DNA of 64,000 nucleotides from Helicobacter macacae MIT 99-5501 (GTDB taxonomy: Bacteria; Campylobacterota; Campylobacteria; Campylobacterales; Helicobacteraceae). The position numbers and the translations under genes are program-made. The stretch covers positions 1,528,746 to 1,592,745 of the forward strand of contig NZ_KI669454.1 in assembly GCF_000507845.1 (NCBI RefSeq). The letters run 5' to 3'. How positions within the stretch are numbered: position 1 is the stretch's first letter; each line of letters starts with the position of its first letter. Under the pieces are notes generated by a model that made no database searches, was not told the origin of the DNA, and saw only the letters and a program-made list of their open reading frames with translations. This document shows positions 55,052-64,000 of the stretch, one piece after another.

Positions 55052-57903
55052 ATGAAAAAAGCAAATTTCAATGTGATTGAGACAACTATCACACAACGAG
55101 AGAGAGAGAGAGAGAGAGTAGCTCACGCTTAAGTGGAATCTCAATCAGTTCCCCCTCCCTTGCGAGAGACAACCTCACGAGTTCCCCCTCCCTTGCGAGT
55201 GGGCTAAATCCAATCAGTTCCCCCTCCCTTGCGGAGGGGGCTAGGGGGTGGGTAGATACCACCTCCGCACTTCAAGCAAGGCTGGCAACTGCTAACGCAA
55301 AAGATACCCACCCCCAAACCCCCTCCGCAAGGGAGGGGGCTTTTAAAATCGCTAACAGCGCAACCCAACAAACCAGCCCAAGCAAATCCCGTAAGCTAGC
55401 CCTATCTCTAGCCACTGCTAGCATTCTAGCTAGTGGTGCTCTAGACATCGCTGCAGCGGCTTGTCAGTGGGCTGAGGACTGGGCTCAAGGCGATGCCAAC
55501 TCAAATAAAGTAGGACGCTACAATAAAATTACCTGCACAGGCTCTAACTCTGCTACATATATGTCTCAACAAATGGGTTCAACCTCTTATGCTTGGAATG
55601 GCTACTACCGCGAAACAAGGTGGTATCTACAAGGTGCTATCACGGGCGATACCGTAACGGCGTCTTTTTCTAGCGAGCGATTCCCCACAGGCGAAATCGC
55701 CAATCAACGACAATGGGAAAAAGCCTACTTCTATCAAGGAGTGTTTTTTCAAGGACTAAATGCTAGAAACACAAAAATTCAACTCACAAATAAAAATAGC
55801 AATGTCCCATTATTTGAGGTAAATTCACAAAACTCAAACATAAAAGAGCTAGAGGTGCAAGGCAATGTCAGTAGAAATATCACTATCAATAGCTCAAATA
55901 TCGGCACGATTACTACCTCTGCTGCAAATACCGCTTATGATATGAGTATAGGCTCTGCCTCAAGTATCTCTAGCCTAAGCATCGGCAGCAATCTAAACAC
56001 GCTTACCATAGATGGTGGCTCTGTCATCGGTAGTAAGCTAGCTGGCTCTGGCACTATCGGCACGCTAAATCTAGGTGCTAGAAACCAAGCAGGCTCTGCC
56101 TCTATCGCAGATACAGACTTCTCTAGCTCTACTATCGGCACGCTAAATATCCTAAGCTACTCACTTCAGCTAGGAAATACCACAGGCACTACCATAACAG
56201 CTGGACAAGGACAAATCAAAGTAGGAGCTAACACCGTAGTAGGTGTAGCTACAGCTGGTATCACTGTAACTAGAAAACCAGGAGACACCGTAACAGCAAA
56301 TAAAATCTACTACTTCAATGACCTCATAAGTGGTGCTAAAAATAGCTTTAACCTCACTACAAATCACGTAAGAGCTGGCTCTGGATTTAATATGAATCTC
56401 GTTAGCAGTGGTGGTAGGCAAGGATTTATCATCGTAGCGGATGCTTCTACGACTTATGGTGCGAGTATGTATCGCTCTCTAGCGATGAGCAATATGCGCA
56501 GAAACGCTATGACTCAAAATATCCTAAACACAATGACAACTAAGACATTCCATAGCGATAGGTATTACAATCAAGAAGTAGAACTTCGCTTGCTTCAGTA
56601 TGATTTGTCTAGGCTTACAAATCGCTCTAGCAAATTCTCAAAAACCACACGCAAAAATCAAAGCAAAGTCGATAAAGTGCGTGAAAAAATGGCAAAGCTA
56701 ACTTTGGAGCAATCTAAAGGGCAAAATCTAGATAAGGGCTATAATAACTTTGAAGTCATAGACCAACTAGATGCTATCTTTATCCCCTACACAGGTAGGC
56801 GAGATTGGCGTTTCTTTGCACTTCCTTATGCTAGCAATACTTGGGGCTATCTAGGAAATGCTGAAACGATAGAATGGGCTGGTGGTGCGCTATTTGGCGT
56901 GCAGCGAAACCTAAGGGCAGCTGGAATCTTTGGCGGCTATCTAGGATATGAGTTTGCAAATACAAAAACACAAACAGCTGGTGCAGATACTACCATACAA
57001 AGTAACTCACTCCAAGCAGGGCTAAACTACTTCAAAACCTTTGCGATTACTTCTAAGCTATGGGAAGGGTTTATCAAAGCAAATGTGAGAGGTGGAGTGG
57101 ATTTACCAAGAATTGATTTTGGTAGTGGTAGCAGACTAAAGCTAGAGAGTGATACCAAAGGTGTGAGCTTGCCACTAATGTGGAATATCGGTGCAGAAGT
57201 CGCTGGCGGGATTACATTTTATCAGTTCAAACGCAATAGCTATGTAGCACCTGAAGTAAGCCTAAGCTATGATATGCTATCCACCCTAGCAGCAAAAACA
57301 CTAAAAGAGCAAATATATGTCGGTAGTGCAATGACTCCCGGAAACGATGAGTTTTATAACGCATTTTATTGGCATTTACCACAGCTAGGTGCTAGTGTGC
57401 GCTACTACAAAATGTGGGGCAATACTTTCCGCACAAACCTAAAAGTAGGGCTAAAGTATAATATGCTAAATAAGCAAGATGTAACCGTTACGCTTAAAGC
57501 ACATAGAGACAATATCGCTGGTGGTAGCAAATACGGCGGAGAGGAGAATGCTACAAATGCTATCACACTCCCTGCAGTGTATGGAAACCTAGCATTTGAC
57601 TTTATCTGGATGATAAAGAAAAACCACGAACTTAGCTTTGGCTATGATGGGCTATTCTATGCAAGCACATTTAGCAAGGATAGGTTTAATGTCAAAACAG
57701 ATGATTGGTTTAATGGTGTAACCACTACGCTAAACTTCAAATACGCTTATTGGTTTGGTGGCTCTGACTATGTAACTGACAAAGACGGAAATGCAGTCTC
57801 TCGCTCCATAGCAGAGGGCAAGAAGTCCAAAAAAGGCAAGAAGTCTTCTAAGTCTAAAAAGTCCAAGAAGTCTAAGAAAAAAGTCTATTACATTGATGGG
57901 TAA
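55052..57903 (+). CDS. Autotransporter 2, phase-variable, out of frame in this assembly
   Basis: ATG 55052 with AAAGGAG 7 nt upstream opens MKKANFNVIETTITQ, enters a (GA)10 tract and stops at 55130-55132. After the tract the second frame is open without a stop to 57903. With one GA less, or two more, the product is about 949 residues. It has a repeat-encoded leader (SSPSLARDNLTSS), an export signal (LALSLATASILASGALDIAA), a passenger with IGTLN-type beta-helix repeats, and a barrel nearly identical to that of autotransporter 1, ending TTLNFKYAYWF plus a Lys/Ser tail and VYYIDG. An ATG at 55561 lies past the signal peptide and is not a plausible start. Surface adhesin or antigen, by family. 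Confidence 0.85.
55098..55118. repeat. (GA)10 dinucleotide tract after the autotransporter 2 start
   Basis: Ten GA units plus one G, 46 nt after the ATG. Slipped-strand changes of 2 nt shift the frame. By frame counting, 9 or 12 units join the start codon to the autotransporter; 10 do not. Confidence 0.9.
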
Positions 57904-58812
57904 GTGGGCTTGCAAAATAGCATAAGGACTTTTTGTAGGCAACACTGTATAATTCCCCCTCCCTTGCGAGTGCGGGCAAGCAAATTATTTCCCCCTCCCT
58001 TGCGGAGGGGGATTAAGGGGGTGGGCATATTGCATAGATTGAGTAAGTTAGCTTTGTATCGTTGGTAAGTGGGCTTGATTTAGTAGCCATTTGGTAAGGG
58101 GGACTTAGTAGGTGAAAGTATTTGTCATACTTAAGGGCTTTTAAGCCCGAAGTATCTCAAATCATTCTACTATTTGTCATACTGAGCGTAGCGAAGTATC
58201 TCAAGTAAAACAAAAAGAGATATTTCGCTACGCTCAGTATGACAAAGTAATTGGAAGCAATCTTTAAGATTCCCCCTCTCTTGCAAGTGAGGGCAAGCAA
58301 ATTATTTCCCCCTCCCTTGCAGAGTTACCGCTCTCTTAATCCCCCTCCCTTGCGGAGGGGGTTAGGGGGTGGGTTCTTTTTTGTCATTGCGAGCAAATGC
58401 GCTAGCATTTGCGTGGCAATCTATAATGCCGACATTATAAGACGAAGTTTTGCCATTGCGAGAATTTGCGCTAGCAAATTCGTGGCAATCTATGTCTTTG
58501 CCTTTACTTTTATGGATTGCCACGCACACTTCGCTTGCTCGCAAAACAAGCGTAGCGCAGTTTCTTTAGTAATGACGGAAGTGTTTGCGTTTGCTTTGTT
58601 GGCAATGGAAATATTTGCATTGCTTGCAGTTGCCGACTTTACTTGAGAAGCGGAGGTAGTATCTACCCACCCCCAAACCCCCTCCGCAGAGGGAGGGGGC
58701 TTAAATAAGCCAAACACCATTTTGAGATTTATCAAAACTTATCAAACACTCTTATCAAAGAGCACCAAAACTTCGCCAAAACAATTCACCAAACTTCTAC
58801 CAAAACCCTCCG
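57904..58812. repeat. Repeat block downstream of autotransporter 2
   Basis: No gene is supported. From 58031 to about 58330 it matches the block behind autotransporter 1. It then continues with CCCCCTCCCTTGCGG units, two GTCATTGCGAG-type elements with matching CGTGGCAATCTAT ends (about 58382 and 58455) and a CACCCCCAAACCCCC unit (about 58668). Confidence 0.8.
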
Positions 58813-59715
58813 CTAAAATCCCTCATCAAGTATCTTTTTTGCATTTGATATGTCTTTTTGGATTTGGGATTTTAGCAAGTCAAGCGTGTCAAAGTGTCGA
58901 TTCTCGCGCAGTTTTTGGACAAATTCTATTTCTATTGCACCCTCTTTGTAGTCCTTATCTTGCAAAAATTCTGCAAAGTCTTCTAATATATGACTTTCAA
59001 TAGCAAAACACCCATCTGTGCTAAGTCTTTGCCCTATGAAGCTCACAGAGTTTGCGCCATTTGTGCGCGTGGCATACACGCCATTTGAGGGCAGGACATA
59101 GCCATTTGTGAGTGCGTTTATCGTAGGGAAAAGCTCTTTAGAGCCTATGCCCTGCCCTTTTGTGGTTTTGCATTTTAGCTTGTAGCACCACCCTAACATC
59201 GCATTTGCTATGGCGATGTCCCCGTGCATTATCAAATCCTTTATCACGCTAGAATGTAGCGGAATCTCATTGTGGCTTACCTTTGGCACGATAGTGATTT
59301 TTGGCACTCTTGCAGGAGAATTTGCGCTAAATAGCCTTTGTAAGTCCTCCGCACCAAATGCGCGATTTTTGCCAAAAGCAAAATCATAGCCCACCACGAT
59401 ATGCCTAAGATTTGGCAATAGATTTTGCACTAATGCCACAAACTCCCCACCGCTTAGCTCACGCACACTATCCAAATCAAGCACAAACACATTGCCAACC
59501 ATCCTAGATAGTCGCTCATACCTATCATCTAGCGAGGTTAGATACTCGCTAGAGTGCGTATCTATGATGATAGTAGCGCACTCCTCTTTAGAAACAAAGG
59601 CAAAATCTACAACCGTGCTAAGTAGCTTTTGGTGTCCCAAGTGCAAGCCATCAAACTTCCCGATAACAATGCTTGAGATAGAATTATCTTTGGATATGGA
59701 CAAAAAATTCTGCAT
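58813..59715 (-). CDS. ribF: Bifunctional riboflavin kinase / FAD synthetase
   Basis: 300 residues from ATG 59715; an upstream ATG at 59748 is possible. The N-terminal nucleotidyltransferase domain has IGKFDGLHLGHQKLL and VGYDFAFGKNRAF; the C-terminal kinase has TTKGQGIGSKELFPTINA with the PTxN metal-binding motif. It makes FMN and FAD. It overlaps tlyA by about 32 nt, as in H. pylori HP1086-HP1087. Confidence 0.93.
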   Translation of the reverse strand: MQNFLSISKDNSISSIVIGKFDGLHLGHQKLLSTVVDFAFVSKEECATIIIDTHSSEYLTSLDDRYERLSRMVGNVFVLDLDSVRELSGGEFVALVQNLLPNLRHIVVGYDFAFGKNRAFGAEDLQRLFSANSPARVPKITIVPKVSHNEIPLHSSVIKDLIMHGDIAIANAMLGWCYKLKCKTTKGQGIGSKELFPTINALTNGYVLPSNGVYATRTNGANSVSFIGQRLSTDGCFAIESHILEDFAEFLQDKDYKEGAIEIEFVQKLRENRHFDTLDLLKSQIQKDISNAKKILDEGF

Positions 59716-60619
59716 TGCCTTGCTTTCCTTTGATATGAGATTTGGCACTATGCCTTATGCAAAATCCCCTTTGTATCAGCATTTCTCTAAATCCTGCTAG
59801 ATTCTCCTCAATGAGATTTTGCTCTTTTAGCACGCCTTTTTTGTTACGCTTTGCTTGTGTGCCAACTTCAAATTGTGGCTTATATAGCAATATCATCTCA
59901 TCGCTTAGCACCTCCAATGAATCAAAAATCTTCCCTAGCCCGATGAAGCTGACATCACACACAAGCAAATCAAATGGCTTGGTTGATTTTGTCTGTGTAA
60001 GTAGTGTCGGTAGTGATAGCGATGTCGGTGCTGGTTGTGGCTGTGGTGCTGATTTTGGCTGTATTGGTGGCGTTAGATTTCTTTGCGTTGCCTCATTTGC
60101 TTCAAAATCTAGGCTTTGCCTTTTTGATTCTTGCTTGGTGCATTGCTTATGGCTTTCATCACATTGCCCATCATTATATTTGACTTCATATCGCTTAGCA
60201 AACTCTCTCACATCGCAGTTTTCAAACGCCTCTATACGCGGGTGTGATTTTAGCTTGCTATGAAGCTGATTGCTCCCCACATCTACGCACACCACACGGC
60301 TAAACCCAAACTCTAGCAAAATCTGGCTAAACCCCCCACGCGAAGCACCTATATCCACCGCTATCTTTCCTGCGCCAAAATCCCTATCCACCCCCAAATC
60401 CTCCAAAAATCCCTTTAGCTTAAAAGCCGCCCTTGAGACATACGCGCTATCCTTTGCTACCACCAAGTGAGAAGACAAATCCAAATCTTTATCCACGATA
60501 AACGCTGGCTTTGTGATAGTGGAGTTATCTAAGCGGACAAATCCCGCTTTTATCGCTTCGCTAGCCTTTTGACGACTATCAAAAACCCCTCCCTTTACCA
60601 ACGCAATATCTAGCCTCAT
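59684..60619 (-). CDS. tlyA: TlyA-family rRNA 2'-O-methyltransferase
   Basis: 311 residues, about 65 more than usual. The N-terminal S4 RNA-binding domain starts MRLDIALVKGGVFDSRQKAS. The FtsJ-like domain has the AdoMet loop VDIGASRGGFSQILLE, VCVDVGSNQLH, LLVCDVSFIGLGKIF and LLYKPQFEVG. Family members methylate 16S and 23S rRNA ribose (capreomycin sensitivity) and were named as haemolysins. An insert of about 60 residues rich in Gln, Pro, Ser and Thr (PKSAPQPQPAPTSLSLP) sits before LLVCDVSF. Confidence 0.93.
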   Translation of the reverse strand: MRLDIALVKGGVFDSRQKASEAIKAGFVRLDNSTITKPAFIVDKDLDLSSHLVVAKDSAYVSRAAFKLKGFLEDLGVDRDFGAGKIAVDIGASRGGFSQILLEFGFSRVVCVDVGSNQLHSKLKSHPRIEAFENCDVREFAKRYEVKYNDGQCDESHKQCTKQESKRQSLDFEANEATQRNLTPPIQPKSAPQPQPAPTSLSLPTLLTQTKSTKPFDLLVCDVSFIGLGKIFDSLEVLSDEMILLYKPQFEVGTQAKRNKKGVLKEQNLIEENLAGFREMLIQRGFCIRHSAKSHIKGKQGNAEFFVHIQR

Positions 60620-60639
60620 CGCTCAATTTCCATAGATAA

Positions 60640-61155
60640 TCAGATAATCGAAAAAGGCAAAATATGAAAGCTAAAATCTAGCTTGTATGGCTCATCATCG
60701 ACAAACACTTGCAGTTGGACATTTTTTTTATCGATTTGGTTTGATTTTTCAAAAGCGATTAGATAGCATTGCGACCACCTATTTAGCGGGCTAATGATTT
60801 CATCAAACTCATCTTTTGAGAGTTCTTTTATGTAGTGTGGGGTATGCTTTTGCCCTTTTTTGTCCTGCAAAAGAAATGAAAATCTCGCTAGATTGATTTT
60901 CTCGTGGTTTGCATCAGTGATTTCCACAAAAAAATACATTAGATTTGGATAAAAGGATTTTTCTATATCGTTTAATAAAGTGGCAAAAAACATTGTTTGG
61001 ACTTGATTGTCTTTTATGACTTGAAAACTCCTTGTGGCTTGGATTTTTTTCTCTTCTAGTGTTTGGGGTGCAAAATCTCTATTTAGATAAATCGTGCAAG
61101 AGCTACACAAAAAAGCGCAGGCAAAAAGACAAAGCAGAACAAAAACATTTTTCAT
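60640..61155 (-). CDS. Lipoprotein of the pyrB-tlyA locus (HP1085-like)
   Basis: 171 residues. The signal ends in LCSSC (lipobox, Cys20), so it is a lipoprotein. The mature part is a single domain of mixed strands with RSFQVIKDNQVQTMFFATLL, NLMYFFVEITDANHEK and VQLQVFVDDEPYKLDFS. Its position between pyrB and tlyA matches H. pylori HP1085. Function unknown. Confidence 0.7.
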   Translation of the reverse strand: MKNVFVLLCLFACAFLCSSCTIYLNRDFAPQTLEEKKIQATRSFQVIKDNQVQTMFFATLLNDIEKSFYPNLMYFFVEITDANHEKINLARFSFLLQDKKGQKHTPHYIKELSKDEFDEIISPLNRWSQCYLIAFEKSNQIDKKNVQLQVFVDDEPYKLDFSFHILPFSII

Positions 61156-61464
61156 TAGATTTTTTCCTTTAGATTTTTTGGGCTTAGATTTTGGTTTTGT
61201 GGCTAGATTTTGGATTTGGTTGGCTTGTGGCTTTTTTACGAAAAATTTGCAAAAAATTTATATGCCATTTTCACGCTATTTTTTGCATTATTTTCTAAAT
61301 TTTCTAAGGCGCATTTTGCTTGGCATTGATTTTGATATTTGCTAAAAATAAGCTAAAATTATAGCCACACTTCGCCAAAAAAACAAGCCAAGCAATTTAT
61401 GCAAAACAAAAATTGTAAAGCAAAATCTTAAATGCTTAAAATCCCAAACGCTTCAAGGAAAAAT
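61156..61464. promoter_or_regulatory. Divergent spacer between the lipoprotein gene and pyrB
   Basis: 309 bp of AT-rich DNA. TAAAAT at 61353-61358 is a candidate -10 for pyrB. Nothing else is recognised. Confidence 0.45.
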
Positions 61465-62565
61465 ATGCAAAACCTACCACACACTTCACAAAATTTTTAT
61501 ACTTCCCAAAATCTCCACACTTCACAAAATGGGCATTCTCCACAGCGACACCTTATCCAAACAAACGATTTAAGCAAGGACGAAGTAGAGCGGATTTTAG
61601 CAAGGGCTAGGGAGTTTTTGCCGTTTTTGGATTCTACTTTTGGTGCGACAGGTGATTTTGGTAAGGCAAGTGATTCTAGCGCGACAATCAAGGATAGCAC
61701 GACAAATGCAACAAAAAAAGCGGCTTTAAAGTCATTTTCACAAGACAGACTGCCACAAACACTGCTTGGCAAAAATATCATCACCATTTTTTTTGAAAAT
61801 TCCACTCGCACGCTTAGTAGCTTTGAGTGTGCGATAAAAAACTTAGGTGGCGCGGTTACTAGGCTAGATGTTTCCCGCTCCTCCACGACAAAGGGCGAAA
61901 CCATAAGCGACACCGCAGCAAATCTAAATGCGATGAGCCCCGATGCGATAATTATCCGTCATCAAAGCTCTGGTGCGCCTGTGCATCTAAAAAAATCCGT
62001 ATCTTGCCCTATCATCAATGGTGGCGATGGAGCGCACGCCCATCCCACGCAAGCATTGCTTGATTTGCTCACACTCAAGCAATGCTTTGGCGAAAATCTA
62101 GAGGGCAAAAAGATAGGAATCGTAGGCGATATAAAATCCTCTCGTGTAGCAAATAGCAATATTGAGCTACTAAGTCGTTATGGCGTGGATTTGACACTTA
62201 TCGCACCACCTCATTTTCTAGGCAATCACAACCTAAAAAGCACGCACAACCTAAAAGAAGCACTGCAAGACTTAGATGCTATCATTTCGTTGCGCACGCA
62301 GACAGAGCGACATAGCAAGCAAAACTACGGCTCGCTAAAAGACTACGCGCACGATTTTTGCCTCACACGAAATCTAATAGGCGACAAAGACATAGTCATA
62401 ATGCACCCCGGCCCCGTGCATCACAACATAGACATAGAAGATGAGCTACTAAAAGATTCTCGCTGTAAAGTGCTAAAGCAAGTCCGCAATGGCGTGGCTG
62501 TGCGAATGGCAGTAATGGAGTTTTTTATCCTAGAACTAAAGGGCATAAATGCAAAAACAGCTTAA
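61465..62565 (+). CDS. pyrB: Aspartate carbamoyltransferase catalytic subunit
   Basis: 366 residues from ATG 61465 (AAGGA upstream), about 55 longer than usual. The N-terminus carries repeats of TSQN before [16 protein letters not shown], and an insert ([17 protein letters not shown]) precedes the catalytic core. The core is intact: [13 protein letters not shown] (carbamoyl phosphate), [36 protein letters not shown] and [14 protein letters not shown]. It makes carbamoyl aspartate for pyrimidines. It overlaps hom by 17 nt. Confidence 0.96.
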   Translation: MQNLPHTSQNFYTSQNLHTSQNGHSPQRHLIQTNDLSKDEVERILARAREFLPFLDSTFGATGDFGKASDSSATIKDSTTNATKKAALKSFSQDRLPQTLLGKNIITIFFENSTRTLSSFECAIKNLGGAVTRLDVSRSSTTKGETISDTAANLNAMSPDAIIIRHQSSGAPVHLKKSVSCPIINGGDGAHAHPTQALLDLLTLKQCFGENLEGKKIGIVGDIKSSRVANSNIELLSRYGVDLTLIAPPHFLGNHNLKSTHNLKEALQDLDAIISLRTQTERHSKQNYGSLKDYAHDFCLTRNLIGDKDIVIMHPGPVHHNIDIEDELLKDSRCKVLKQVRNGVAVRMAVMEFFILELKGINAKTA

Positions 62566-63859
62566 AATCGGGCTTATCGGTGTGGGCGTGGTAGGTAGCG
62601 CAGTAGCCAAAATCTTGCAACAAAACAAAGACATCATCACCGCTCGCACAGGCGTAGAAATCGTAGTAAAAAAAGGAATCGTGCGAGATATAAAAAAGCA
62701 CAAAAACGCTACTATCCCGCTTAGCCAAAGTGTAGATGAAGTGCTATATGATAATGAAATCGATGTCATTGTCGAGCTTATGGGCGGGGTAGAAAAAGCC
62801 TACAACATAGCAAAAATCGCCCTAAGCCAAAACAAGGCTTTCGTAACGGCAAATAAAGCAATGCTTGCCTATCATCGCTATGAGCTAGAGCAAATGGCAA
62901 AAACTCCTATCGGCTTTGAAGCAAGCGTATGCGGGGGAATCCCTATCATAAAAGCCCTAAAAGACGGGCTAAGTGCCAACCATATCTTAGCCATTCGCGC
63001 AATCCTAAATGGCACTAGCAACTATATCCTAAGCAAAATGTGCAATGAGGGGTGGGACTTCTCTAGCGCACTTAAAAAAGCCCAAAATCTAGGCTATGCA
63101 GAAGCTGACCCCACACTTGATATAAACGGCACAGATGCTGCACACAAACTTTTGATACTAGCAAGCCTTGCCTATGGGATAGATTCTCGCCCTGAAGAGA
63201 TTCTAATAGAGGGGATAGAAACCCTCTCAAGTGAAGATATTGAGTTTGCACGCGAGTTTGGCTACACCATAAAGCTACTTGGCATAGCCAAAAAGCGTGG
63301 CGATAGTATTGAGCTTAGAATCCACCCTGCGATGATACACTCCCAAATGCCACTAGCGAAAGTCGATGGCGTGATGAATGCTATCTCTGTGGTAGGCGAT
63401 AGTGTGGGAGAGAGTGTGTATTATGGTGCTGGAGCTGGAGGGGAAGCCACTGCTAGCTCTGTGATAAGTGATTTAATCGAAATCGCAAGGGGCAAAATGC
63501 CACAAGGCGGACAAATGCTAGGATTTCACACCTCACAGCCACTTAGCATAATCCCAAAAGAGCAGATTCAAAGTAGCTACTATGTGCGGATTTTGGCTGT
63601 GGATACTTATGGTGTGCTAGAAAAAATCGCCGCCGTGCTTAGTCGCAACCATATCTCAATAAGCACATTTTTGCAAAAGCCTAGCCAAGAAAGTAAAACC
63701 CCCGCAAACTCCACAAGCAATGACAAAAACCAAAAAGCCAAAATCTTGCTATCCACACACACCACGACAGAATCAGCTATCCAAAATGCTTTGTGTGAGC
63801 TAGAAGCCCTAGAAGTTGTGCTTGCTAAGCCTATTATTATACGAATAGAGGAGGCATAA
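62549..63859 (+). CDS. hom: Homoserine dehydrogenase
   Basis: 436 residues, normal. NAD(P) loop [50 protein letters not shown] and the substrate region [12 protein letters not shown] followed by [20 protein letters not shown]-terminal ACT domain ([23 protein letters not shown]) suggests feedback control by threonine. It acts in threonine and methionine synthesis. Confidence 0.96.
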   Translation: MQKQLKIGLIGVGVVGSAVAKILQQNKDIITARTGVEIVVKKGIVRDIKKHKNATIPLSQSVDEVLYDNEIDVIVELMGGVEKAYNIAKIALSQNKAFVTANKAMLAYHRYELEQMAKTPIGFEASVCGGIPIIKALKDGLSANHILAIRAILNGTSNYILSKMCNEGWDFSSALKKAQNLGYAEADPTLDINGTDAAHKLLILASLAYGIDSRPEEILIEGIETLSSEDIEFAREFGYTIKLLGIAKKRGDSIELRIHPAMIHSQMPLAKVDGVMNAISVVGDSVGESVYYGAGAGGEATASSVISDLIEIARGKMPQGGQMLGFHTSQPLSIIPKEQIQSSYYVRILAVDTYGVLEKIAAVLSRNHISISTFLQKPSQESKTPANSTSNDKNQKAKILLSTHTTTESAIQNALCELEALEVVLAKPIIIRIEEA

Positions 63860-63983
63860 GCCCAAAAATCTGCTACAATGGCAAGACTAATGGTAAGATT
63901 TCTTGCAATGCAAACAAGTCCTAAGATTTCTTATGCCAAATCTTATAGCAAATCGTAGGGCGATTCTAGCTTAAGGAGTGGAA

Positions 63984-64000
63984 ATGCAGCCAAAACACAC
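63984..64000 (+). CDS. Start of a gene cut by the window end
   Basis: ATG 63984 follows AAGGAGTGGA, and a TACAAT box stands at 63874-63879. Only MQPKH and part of the next codon are visible. In H. pylori the gene after hom is a YraN (UPF0102) protein; that identity is a guess from synteny. Confidence 0.45.

Noticed and set aside
55561..57903. Autotransporter 2 starting at ATG 55561
   Set aside because: This start lies after the export signal and has no ribosome-binding site. The frame is open back to the GA tract, where the true start at 55052 can join it.

Overview
The window reads as chromosome of a Helicobacter-type Campylobacterota bacterium, probably an enterohepatic species. Several gene orders match those I know from H. 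pylori: holA-rpsF-ssb-rpsR, cheW-cheAY-cheV, pyrB-lipoprotein-tlyA-ribF, purA followed by FliJ-like and MotE-like genes, and hrcA-grpE-dnaK. A XerH-type recombinase and the futalosine-pathway enzyme MqnA fit the same group. The DNA is AT-rich and unusually full of simple tracts (T16-T17, C16, GA10) and dispersed palindromic repeats.

Layout. 0-7.5 kb: a small lipoprotein, a YejA-like solute-binding protein and autotransporter 1 embedded in repeats. 7.5-12 kb: a CoA-binding protein and the hrcA-grpE-dnaK operon with a CIRCE-like operator. 12-21 kb: a YbhGFSR-like efflux operon (TolC, adaptor, two ABC ATPases of which the second is frameshifted, two permeases), a type II restriction-modification pair, and a CecR-like TetR gene. 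21-26 kb: mqnA, holA-rpsF-ssb-rpsR and xerH. 26-32 kb: NYN protein, McrBC and guaA. 32-43 kb: an accessory island with a HEPN-motif protein, a dynamin-like GTPase operon with two paralogous helical partners, a Barnase-like (PBECR-type) ORF followed by a foldable RNA candidate, a decayed AbiEii-like toxin pair, a 280-residue membrane-anchored protein and a phase-variable WYL regulator. 43-54 kb: chemotaxis genes, a lipid A-type phosphoesterase, prs, a HisZ-like protein, purA and two flagellar-type genes. 54-58.7 kb: autotransporter 2 in repeats. 58.8-64 kb: ribF, tlyA, a lipoprotein, pyrB, hom and the first codons of a further gene.

The main discovery is in the accessory island. Three minus-strand promoters at 34.2, 38.0 and 41.9 kb carry the same 17-bp inverted repeat (GCGACA-N5-TGTCGY), each exactly 10 nt upstream of a TANAAT -10 box. 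They lie in front of a small-protein gene, the dynamin-like GTPase operon and the 280-residue protein gene. Two of the sites are identical over 17 bp, and one lies inside the last codons of the WYL gene. The WYL regulator is the obvious candidate to bind them, and it is split by a C16 tract that puts it out of frame in this assembly. This looks like a small local regulon with a switchable regulator.

A second theme is surface variation. The two autotransporters share almost identical barrels but have different passengers. Autotransporter 2 has a (GA)10 tract just after its start codon that places it out of frame here. Autotransporter 1 appears to have lost its promoter, ribosome-binding site, start codon and GA tract through recombination between flanking repeats. 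The same repeats are translated in frame in both leaders and inside McrC. All functional statements are inferred from sequence reading alone; no database search was run.
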